A DNA stretch of 28,597 nt from CAZSAT01 sp964604675 (GTDB taxonomy: Bacteria > Myxococcota_A > UBA796 > CAJQPC01). The translations under genes were made by a program, and so were the position numbers. The notes under the pieces were generated by a model that saw only the letters and a list, made by a program, of their open reading frames with translations, did not search any database and was not told the DNA's origin. The DNA is taken from positions 1 through 28,597 of the forward strand of contig CAZSAT010000090.1 of the NCBI GenBank assembly GCA_964604675.1, written 5' to 3'. Positions 23,601-28,597 of this stretch are shown here, piece after piece. How positions within the stretch are numbered: the stretch's first letter is position 1; each line of letters starts with the position of its first letter.

Positions 23601-25730
23601 CTGAGCGCGATGGTCGAGGGCAGCGCGATCTACGTCTACACCAACGGGGAGCTGCTCTCCATCGACCTCACCCCCCTCGCCGAGCTGAGCTCCGACCTCT
23701 CCATCTACGAGAACGAGGAGCTCATCACGATCCACGGGCTGGACCTGCTGGAGGCGGTCGGTGGGAGCTTCGCGATCTACGACAACGAGGAGCTGGCCAC
23801 CGGCCTGGACCTGTCCGCGCTCTCCGTGGTCGAGGGCAGCGTCTCCGTCTACACCCTCGACGAGCTGCCCTCGCTGGACCTCACCGGCCTCGTGGAGCTG
23901 GGCGGATCGCTGCGGATCAGCGGCAACCCCTCGCTCGAGAACGCCCTCGACCTCACCGGGCTGGTGGAGACCCCGGGCAGCGTGCAGATCTACAGCAACG
24001 AGCTGGTGCCGGAGATCGACCTCTCGGCGCTCGAGGTCACCGAGGGCTCGCTCTACGTCTACAGCAACGAGTCGCTGGACAGCCTCGATCTCACCAACGT
24101 GCAGGTCGTGGAGGGCGAGCTCTACGTGGTGTCGAACGAGTCGCTCACCTGGCTGGGCGGGCTGGACCTCCTCGAGGAGGTGACCGGCAGCGTGTACATC
24201 GCGGACATGCCGTTCCTGGTGAAGGACCTCGACCTCGGCCTGCTGACCTCGGTCGGCGGCACCCTGCAGATCTACCGCAACGAGCTGATCACCGACCTGG
24301 ACCTGGGCGCGCTCGTGGAGACCGGCAGCAGCGTGGCGATCTACGACAACGAGGCGCTGGAGACCCTGGACGTTTCGGCCCTGGAGGAGGTGGAGGGCTC
24401 CCTGCGCATCTCCGGCCAGCCCCTCGTCACCGGGCCCATCGACCTCGGCCTGCTCCCCTACGTCGAGGGCAGCCTGCAGATCTACAGCATGGACGGGGTC
24501 ACCGACATCGACCTCGCCGCGGTCACTGCTACCGAGGGCTCGCTCTACGTCTACAGCAACGAGTCGCTGGAGGGCCTCGACCTCGCCAGCCTGCAGGAGG
24601 TCGAGGGCGACCTCTACATCGTGACCAACGAGCTCATGACCTGGCTGGGCGGGCTGGACCTCCTCGAGGAGGTGACCAGCAGCGTGTACATCGCGGACAT
24701 GCCGCTCTTGGTGAAGGACCTCGACCTCGGCCTGCTGACCTCGGTCGGCGGCACCCTGCAGATCTACCGCAACGAGCTGATCACCGACCTGGACCTGGGC
24801 GCGCTCGTGGAGACCGGCAGCAGCGTGGCGATCTACGACAACGAGGCGCTGGAGACCCTGGACGTTTCGGCCCTGGAGGAGGTGGAGGGCTCCCTGCGCA
24901 TCTCCGGCCAGCCCCTCGTCACCGGGCCCATCGACCTCGGCCTGCTCCCCTACGTCGAGGGCAGCCTGCAGATCTACAGCATGGACGGGGTCACCGACAT
25001 CGACCTCGCCGCGGTCACTGCTACCGAGGGCTCGCTCTACGTCTACAGCAACGAGTCGCTGGAGAGCCTCGACCTCACCAGCGTGCAGGAGGTCGCCGGC
25101 GACCTCTACGTCGGCTCGAACGAGCTGCTCACCACCCTGGACGGCCTGGCGGACCTGACCTACGTGTCGTCGTCCTTCTACCTCTTCGACATGCCCTCGA
25201 TGACCAGCAGCATCGACCTCGGCCTGCTGGACGAGGTGGGCGGCACGCTGCAGATCTACGGCAACGAGCGCATGGCCGGGCTGGACCTGGCGTCGCTGGT
25301 GGAGACCGGCAGCTCGGTGCGCATCAGCGGCCTCGACGCGCTCACCGGGGGGCTCGACCTCGGCTCGCTGCAGACGGTGGAGGGCAGCTTCCAGGTCTAC
25401 GACGTGCCGGGCATGACGACCTTGGACGTGGCCTCGCTCACCCTGGTCGAGGGCGCGCTGCAGATCTACGGGAACGACAGCTGGTTCTCGGCGCTGGATC
25501 TGGGCGCGCTCACCACGGTCGACGGCAACCTCTACCTGGTCGACAACGCGCTCCTGCCCTCCTTCGACCTCGACGCCCTGAGCTACCTGGCCACCGATCT
25601 GTACATCCAGACCAACCCGGTGTTGCCGGAGTGCCTCGCCGACGAGCTGGCCGACCGGCTCAGCGCGGCGGGGGCCATCGGCGGCACCGCCTACATCTCC
25701 GGGAACGACACCAGCGCGACCTGTCCCTGA
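20661..25730 (+). CDS. Giant lipoprotein: MopE-type metal-binding array plus leucine-rich beta-solenoid
   Basis: Lipoprotein of 1689 residues. ATG 20661 is preferred over ATG 20640 because it gives a clean type II signal (MHRLLLASALVLLGAC) and lies 19 nt after a TACAAT box (20636-20641). The N-terminal half (about 20780-23190) holds 12 MopE-type units, recognisable by E-x-C-N-x-x-D-D-D-C-D and intervening YxDxDGDGYGD segments; the last is variant (SGDGVDNDCDGAVDEDP). A short Cys motif (CNNTCADSY) then leads into a solenoid (about 23215-25727) of rungs of 23-24 residues: G-S-L-x-I-Y-x-N-x-x-L-x-x-L-D-L-x-x-L-x-x-V. These resemble bacterial receptor-L-domain or leucine-rich-like repeats. Seven rungs form a 164-residue super-repeat, present about three to four times. 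It is probably a cell-surface, Ca/Cu-dependent adhesive or recognition protein. Confidence 0.85.
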   Translation: MHRLLLASALVLLGACRTDKDPAETGACCAGDSGAAEDADGDGWPSGEDCDDDDPEVHPAADEDCNGLDDDCDALTDEGMGASWYADSDLDGYGDPAKVEEACDQPEGYVSDGTDCDDADADVHPGATEVCNDLDDDCDGEVDDAGGSAWYEDADGDLFGNPELSSSSCDGASGYVEDDSDCDDTEAAVNPDADEVCNDLDDDCDGRVDDDDEDLTDASTFYADADGDGFHDPDEAVEACEAPSGYGPATDEDCDDGDSAVYPGAGEICDGLDGDCDGEVDEDASDASTFYADDDGDGFGDAATSTEDCEAPSGYVSDATDCDDDAASVNPGADEVCSGVDDDCDGLVDDEDPNLDRDATATYYEDDDGDGYGDPGDTTSACDAPTGFVLDDTDCDDGDGDVHPGADEVCSGVDDDCDGLVDDADSSLDTSTADTWHEDDDGDGYGDAADPLEACDQPSGFVDDASDCDDADADVNPDNDEICNGVDDDCDGLVDDEDPNLDRTTTSTFYEDDDGDGFGDLDDTASLCDETTGYVADATDCDDGDADIAPDADEQCNEVDDDCDDQVDEDATDALTWYIDYDDDGYGAEAYTQSSCDQPSGYVATADDCDDADDTIHPGADELCDEVDQDCDGTTDEDATDATTWHADADADGYGDDDTTVSQCDQPDSFTSEGGDCDDGDAAVRPGVDETCNDADDDCDEEVDEDATDGATWYFDYDADGYGGDAYTVEACDQPSGYLADAEDCDDTDASVYPGAEETCNELDDDCDEAVDEDATDASTFYVDADSDGYGDASSTVQACEVPSGASDDDTDCDDTAADTYPGAIELSGDGVDNDCDGAVDEDPCNNTCADSYTVTADTDFEELQYCSTVSGDLTIEGDAITDLDDLACLTTVDGTLTISETSALTDATGLSGLNSVGGALSLLDNDALLDLDLSALAEVGTTLVVGDNPELLSALDLGSLTSVGSYLSVYENDELPSLDLSAMVEGSAIYVYTNGELLSIDLTPLAELSSDLSIYENEELITIHGLDLLEAVGGSFAIYDNEELATGLDLSALSVVEGSVSVYTLDELPSLDLTGLVELGGSLRISGNPSLENALDLTGLVETPGSVQIYSNELVPEIDLSALEVTEGSLYVYSNESLDSLDLTNVQVVEGELYVVSNESLTWLGGLDLLEEVTGSVYIADMPFLVKDLDLGLLTSVGGTLQIYRNELITDLDLGALVETGSSVAIYDNEALETLDVSALEEVEGSLRISGQPLVTGPIDLGLLPYVEGSLQIYSMDGVTDIDLAAVTATEGSLYVYSNESLEGLDLASLQEVEGDLYIVTNELMTWLGGLDLLEEVTSSVYIADMPLLVKDLDLGLLTSVGGTLQIYRNELITDLDLGALVETGSSVAIYDNEALETLDVSALEEVEGSLRISGQPLVTGPIDLGLLPYVEGSLQIYSMDGVTDIDLAAVTATEGSLYVYSNESLESLDLTSVQEVAGDLYVGSNELLTTLDGLADLTYVSSSFYLFDMPSMTSSIDLGLLDEVGGTLQIYGNERMAGLDLASLVETGSSVRISGLDALTGGLDLGSLQTVEGSFQVYDVPGMTTLDVASLTLVEGALQIYGNDSWFSALDLGALTTVDGNLYLVDNALLPSFDLDALSYLATDLYIQTNPVLPECLADELADRLSAAGAIGGTAYISGNDTSATCP
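24219..24572 (+). repeat. Perfect 354-nt duplication, copy 1 (inside solenoid)
   Basis: The segment is identical, base for base by eye, to 24711-25064, exactly 492 nt downstream (164 codons). Rare codons are shared, for example GTT in LDVSA and ACT-GCT in VTAT. Homology with only a few differences extends upstream to about 24147. Confidence 0.85.
24711..25064 (+). repeat. Perfect 354-nt duplication, copy 2 (inside solenoid)
   Basis: Second copy of the block at 24219-24572. The first difference downstream is AGA for AGG at 25065. Flanking super-repeat units before 24147 and after 25065 are clearly related but diverged, so this pair reflects a recent unequal exchange or conversion event. Confidence 0.85.
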
Positions 25731-25733
25731 GCT

Positions 25734-25751
25734 CGCCCGTCCGTCCGGGCG
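25734..25751 (+). terminator. Hairpin just after the giant lipoprotein stop
   Basis: CGCCCG (25734-25739) and CGGGCG (25746-25751) flank TCCGTC, beginning 3 nt after the stop at 25730. The position suits a transcription terminator, although no T-run follows, as is common in very GC-rich genomes. Confidence 0.4.
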
Positions 25752-25842
25752 GAGGCCGACCGCTCCCCCGGTGCGAACCTCGATGGCTGCGAGCGGTGTG
25801 GGGGCTCTCCGCGCAACCTGTCTGCGAGCTCCCGTCCGCGCC

Positions 25843-25864
25843 TCCCAGGCGGCGGCGCCTGGGA
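25843..25864. terminator. Strong 9-bp stem with GCGG loop
   Basis: TCCCAGGCG (25843-25851) and CGCCTGGGA (25856-25864) form a perfect 9-bp stem around GCGG. It could terminate transcription from the giant lipoprotein gene or regulate the small reading frame starting at 25898. No T-run follows. Confidence 0.45.
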
Positions 25865-25897
25865 CCGCATCGACCACCCGTGTTGGATGGGCTCAGC

Positions 25898-26320
25898 ATG
25901 TCCACGTCGCGCCTTCACCGCCCGGTCCTGCTCGTCGGGCTGGGGTTCTTCCTGCTGGGCGCCCTGGGCCCTGCCGACGTCGAACAGGTCGGCACCCGGA
26001 CCATCGCCGGGGTGTGGATGAAGCGCCCGAAGCCCCCCGAAGACGACGAGCTGGAGAGGGCGCGCAAGAAGTCCCGCATCCCAGGGAAGGGACCGTCACG
26101 ATCGAGGGCCGTCGGGTCAGTAGCCCATCGGGTCGAAGTAGGCTTCGAACGTGCCCTCGCCTGGTTCCAGCTCCGATGCCGTCTTGAAGTGCCGGATCGC
26201 TTCGTCGTCGGAGCCGCAGTTCACCAGGCTGGCGGCGAGGTTGAACCAGGCGTTGATGTCGGCGGCCTGCGCGGGGTCCGGGGGAGGCGCGGTGAGCAGC
26301 CGAGGCGACGAAGAAGGTAG
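25898..26320 (+). pseudogene. Small membrane or exported protein, probably truncated
   Basis: ATG 25898 opens a frame beginning MSTSRLHRPVLLVGLGFFLL, a plausible signal anchor, followed by GPADVEQVGTRTIAGVWMKR and a charged PPEDDELERARKKSRIP segment. Up to about 26095 the codon use looks genuine. Beyond it the frame runs antisense to a TPR-like remnant and loses protein character, though it stays open to 26320. No convincing Shine-Dalgarno is seen. It is probably the 5' part of a broken gene, or a short protein altered by frameshift near 26090. Function unknown. Confidence 0.35.
26117..26293 (-). pseudogene. C-terminal remnant of a tetratricopeptide-repeat protein
   Basis: The minus strand reads ADINAWFNLAASLVNCGSDD, then EAIRHFKTASELEPGEGTF and EAYFDPMGY, ending at a TGA (26119-26117). 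The pattern 'AWFNLAxxLxxxGxxDEAIRHFKxAxELEP' is a textbook TPR unit. A stop lies in the same frame near 26322 and there is no good start codon between, so only the 3' end of the gene remains. The plus-strand small frame overlaps it. Confidence 0.55.
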
Positions 26321-26371
26321 TCAACGGGTTGGAGTCGAGGTGGCCTATCCTGGCGACCTCCAGAGGTTCCC

Positions 26372-26986
26372 ATGTCCTTCCCCGCCCCCTTCTACCGCTG
26401 GCGCCCCCATCCCTGGCACGGCCTCACCGCGGGTCCCGATGCCCCGGACGTGGTGGAGGCGTACATCGAGATCACACCCTTCGACACGGTCAAGTACGAG
26501 CTCGACAAGCAGACCGGCTTCCTCCGGGTGGACCGGCCTCAGCGCACCTCCAGCTCACCACCGACCCTCTACGGCTTCGTGCCGCGGACCTACTGCGGGC
26601 GCCGGGTCGGCGCGCTGCTGCCCGAAGCGGAACGCGGCGACGGGGACCCGCTGGACATCTGTGTCCTGAGCGAGCGGCCCATCGACCGCTCCGACGTGAT
26701 CGTGAGCGCCCACGTGATCGGGGGGCTGCCGATGAACGACGGGGGAGAGGCCGACGACAAGATCATCGCCGTGCTCCGGAACGACCACCTCTGGGGCGAG
26801 GTGCGTGACGTGAGCGAGCTGCAGCCGGTGCTCGTGGAGCGGCTGCGGCACTACTTCGAGACCTACAAGCTCGTGCCCGGCGAGGCCAGCGCGGTGCACA
26901 TCGGTCCGGCGTACGGGGCGGAGCACGCCCGCGCGGTCGTGAGGGCGTCGATGGCGGACTACGACGAGGTGTTCGGGGAGGGGTGA
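26372..26986 (+). CDS. ppa: Soluble inorganic pyrophosphatase (family I)
   Basis: Protein of 204 residues from ATG 26372, with AGAGG upstream and a TATCCT box at 26346. It hydrolyses diphosphate to two phosphates in the cytoplasm, pulling biosynthetic reactions forward. Family I features are IEITPFDTVKYELDKQTGFL (early Glu and Lys), YGFVPRTYCG, the metal-binding GDGDPLDICVLSE (D90, D92, D95), and MNDGGEADDKIIAVLRND (D128/D129, K130). The C-terminal LRHYFETYKL is also typical. It is longer than the E. coli enzyme (about 175 residues), with extra sequence at the N-terminus (FPAPFYRWRPHPWHGL) and around RRVGALLPEAE. Probably monocistronic or followed by the hexosaminidase 41 nt downstream. Confidence 0.92.
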   Translation: MSFPAPFYRWRPHPWHGLTAGPDAPDVVEAYIEITPFDTVKYELDKQTGFLRVDRPQRTSSSPPTLYGFVPRTYCGRRVGALLPEAERGDGDPLDICVLSERPIDRSDVIVSAHVIGGLPMNDGGEADDKIIAVLRNDHLWGEVRDVSELQPVLVERLRHYFETYKLVPGEASAVHIGPAYGAEHARAVVRASMADYDEVFGEG

Positions 26987-26991
26987 GGGCC

Positions 26992-27021
26992 CTGACCCGG
27001 CACGAGGACACAGCCTATGCT
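26992..27021 (+). promoter_or_regulatory. Promoter-like boxes directly before the hexosaminidase start
   Basis: CTGACC (26992-26997), an 18-bp spacer and TATGCT (27016-27021) end 6 nt before GTG 27028. No Shine-Dalgarno lies between them. The geometry is the same as at the antitoxin gene and predicts a leaderless transcript. Confidence 0.4.
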
Positions 27022-27027
27022 GACCCC

Positions 27028-28503
27028 GTGCACACCCCCTTGCTCGCCCTCCTGCACGGCTGCGCCGGCACCCCCGGCCAGGCCGCCCTGGTCCCGGCGC
27101 CCGCCGAGCTCGAGCTCGCGGAGGGCAGCTGGGAGCTCTCGGAGCGCAGCCGCGTCGTGGCAACCGGCGACGCCGCTCCGGTCGCCGAGCTGCTCGTCGC
27201 GTCCCTCGCAGACAGCACCGGCTGGCAGCTGGAGCGGGCCGAAGCGGGCGCCGGCCGGAGGGACATCGAGCTGCTCCTCGACACCGGCCTGCAGCAGCTC
27301 GGCGACGAGGGCTACACCCTGGAGGTCGCGCGGGGGGGCGTCTCGATCGTCGCGCCCACCCCCGCCGGGCTCTTCTACGGCACGCAGACCCTCCGCCAGC
27401 TGCTCCCGGCGCTGGGAGGCCCCTGGACCCTCCCCCGGCTCACCATCACCGACACGCCGCGCTTCCCCTGGCGCGGCTACATGCTCGACGTCGCGCGGCA
27501 CTTCTTCGGGGTGGACGAGGTGAAGCGGATCATCGATCAGCTGGCGCTGCACAAGCTCAACCGGCTGCACCTCCACCTCACCGACGACCAGGGCTGGCGG
27601 ATCGAGATCTTGTCCTGGCCCGCGCTGACCACGGTCGGCGGCAGCACCGAGGTCGGCGGCGGCCCCGGCGGCTTCTACACCCAGCAGGAGTACGCGGAGC
27701 TGGTCGCGTACGCCGCGGCGCGGCACGTCACGGTGGTGCCCGAGCTCGACATGCCCGGCCACTGCAACGCCGCCCTGGCCTCCTACGGCGAGCTCAACCC
27801 CGACGGCCAGCCCACCGAGCTCTACACGGGCACGAGCGTTGGCTTCAGCTCGCTGCAGGTGGGGGACCCGGTCACCGAGACCTTCGTGCGCGACGTGCTC
27901 GGCGAGGTGGCGGCCCTCACCCCCGGCGCCTGGCTGCACGTCGGCGGCGACGAGACCGCGGCCACCAGCGAGGAGGACTACGCGAGCTTCCTGCACTGGG
28001 TGCAGGGGGTCGTGCACGAGCTCGGCAAGACGATGATCGGCTGGGACGAGGTGGGCCAGGTCGCCCTCGGCGCGCCGCTCGTGGTCCAGCACTGGAGGCA
28101 CGAGGAGCACGTGGTGGCGGCCGCCGAGCGGGGGGCGCAGGTCCTCTCCTCGCCGGCCGAGCACGCCTACCTCGACATGATGTACGACGGCGACTCCGAG
28201 GTCGGCGCCTTCTGGGCGGGCTTCACCACCCTGCAGGACGCCTACCGCTGGGACCCGGTGCCCGAAGGCCTCGACGAAGGCCAGGTGCTGGGTGTCGAGG
28301 GCCCGCTCTGGACCGAGACGGTCGCGACCCGCGAGCACCTCGACTACCTGACCTGGCCCCGGCTGGCGGCCCTAGCCGAGCTGGGCTGGTCGCCGGAAGC
28401 GGCGCTGTCCTGGGAGAGCTTCCGGGAGCGGATGGCCGTGCACGGCGAGCGTCTCGAGGCCCTCGGTGTGGCCTTCCACCGCACCGACGAGGTGGACTGG
28501 TAG
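27028..28503 (+). CDS. Beta-N-acetylhexosaminidase, GH20, lipoprotein
   Basis: Enzyme of 491 residues from GTG 27028. The N-terminus MHTPLLALLHGC suggests a short lipoprotein signal; an upstream GTG/ATG at 26983 would overlap the pyrophosphatase stop and adds a charged, non-signal stretch. It removes terminal N-acetylglucosamine or galactosamine residues, for example from chitin oligomers or cell-wall fragments. An N-terminal GH20b-like domain (about 25-145, ending LFYGTQTLRQLLP) precedes the catalytic barrel. GH20 signatures in the barrel are PRFPWRGYMLDVARHFF, LHLHLTDDQGWRIEI, VVPELDMPGH, the catalytic pair D308-E309 in LHVGGDET, and GVEGPLWTE. Substrate-assisted catalysis by D308 with E309 as acid/base follows from the family. 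All catalytic elements appear intact. Confidence 0.93.
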   Translation: MHTPLLALLHGCAGTPGQAALVPAPAELELAEGSWELSERSRVVATGDAAPVAELLVASLADSTGWQLERAEAGAGRRDIELLLDTGLQQLGDEGYTLEVARGGVSIVAPTPAGLFYGTQTLRQLLPALGGPWTLPRLTITDTPRFPWRGYMLDVARHFFGVDEVKRIIDQLALHKLNRLHLHLTDDQGWRIEILSWPALTTVGGSTEVGGGPGGFYTQQEYAELVAYAAARHVTVVPELDMPGHCNAALASYGELNPDGQPTELYTGTSVGFSSLQVGDPVTETFVRDVLGEVAALTPGAWLHVGGDETAATSEEDYASFLHWVQGVVHELGKTMIGWDEVGQVALGAPLVVQHWRHEEHVVAAAERGAQVLSSPAEHAYLDMMYDGDSEVGAFWAGFTTLQDAYRWDPVPEGLDEGQVLGVEGPLWTETVATREHLDYLTWPRLAALAELGWSPEAALSWESFRERMAVHGERLEALGVAFHRTDEVDW

Positions 28504-28549
28504 CCCCAGGGCCGCCGCGCCAGAGGGCATGGAAGCTGAGGACCTAGTT

Positions 28550-28576
28550 GAGCGGTTCGTTAGTAACGAACCGCTC
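28550..28576. promoter_or_regulatory. 27-bp operator-like perfect palindrome
   Basis: Thirteen-base arms, GAGCGGTTCGTTA (28550-28562) and TAACGAACCGCTC (28564-28576), flank one central G. The AT-richer core stands out from the local GC-rich sequence and resembles TetR-type operators. It is about 47 nt after the hexosaminidase stop and just before the window end, so the gene it might control is outside. Confidence 0.5.
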
Positions 28577-28595
28577 CCGCGCGCACGGCGCGCGG
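28577..28595. terminator. GC hairpin abutting the palindrome
   Basis: CCGCGCGC (28577-28584) and GCGCGCGG (28588-28595) form a perfect 8-bp stem with an ACG loop. It directly follows the 27-bp palindrome. It could be the terminator of the hexosaminidase gene. The window ends 2 nt later. Confidence 0.4.
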
Positions 28596-28597
28596 CG

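Noticed and set aside
20478..25877. A 1799-codon open frame on the minus strand opposite the giant lipoprotein gene
   Set aside because: Composition is Val/Gly/Ala/Arg-rich monotony mirroring the GAC/GGC repeats on the plus strand. High third-position GC removes stop codons from the antisense frame, and there is no domain or start context.

Overview
The window is very GC-rich with strong third-position GC bias. It encodes many extracytoplasmic proteins: lipoproteins with Asp/Thr/Ser-rich linkers, MopE-type Cys/Asp repeat proteins, sulfatase-like hydrolases, an MMPL/RND exporter and a GH20 hexosaminidase. This mix is typical of Myxococcota and related deltaproteobacterial-type predators or saprophytes. 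That placement is inference: no rRNA, tRNA or taxonomic marker is present.

Layout. 1-1297 (minus): two overlapping polytopic membrane-protein genes, the first cut by the window edge. 1377-1572 (plus): the head of an acyltransferase that is broken off against a minus-strand gene (1585-2070) for a small membrane-anchored protein. 2071-2281: a divergent intergenic region with three adjacent palindromes. 2282-2896: a Cys-rich lipoprotein. 2900-4378 (minus): a lipoprotein of the phospholipase D fold. 4434-10326: a tight three-gene plus-strand operon (MopE-repeat/fibrinogen-like lipoprotein, sulfatase-like lipoprotein, class C beta-lactamase-like lipoprotein). 10476-10769: a small ABM-like protein. 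10818-15921 (minus): an operon of MMPL/RND exporter, a DUF455 ferritin-like/ATP-grasp fusion, then a LysR regulator. 15991-18331 (plus), divergent from it: two overlapping paralogous 8-Cys lipoproteins and a membrane-anchored sulfatase-like enzyme. 18332-19077: non-coding, with degenerate GC-rich repeats and a coding remnant. 19078-19715: a Phd/YefM-VapC-type toxin-antitoxin pair with a near-consensus promoter abutting the start codon. 19716-20660: gene debris. 20661-25730: a 1689-residue lipoprotein with 12 MopE-type units followed by a leucine-rich beta-solenoid whose 164-residue super-repeat includes a perfect 354-nt duplication. 25731-26371: hairpins and remnants. 26372-26986: inorganic pyrophosphatase. 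27028-28503: GH20 hexosaminidase lipoprotein. 28550-28595: two perfect inverted repeats in tandem.

The most unusual points are the DUF455-ATP-grasp fusion co-transcribed with an exporter and facing a pair of secreted 8-Cys proteins; a set of lipoproteins whose signal peptides have only 6-10 residues before the lipobox Cys; a PLD-fold protein lacking the Asp of both HKD motifs; and the recently duplicated solenoid. Functions are inferred from motifs read by eye; no database search was possible.
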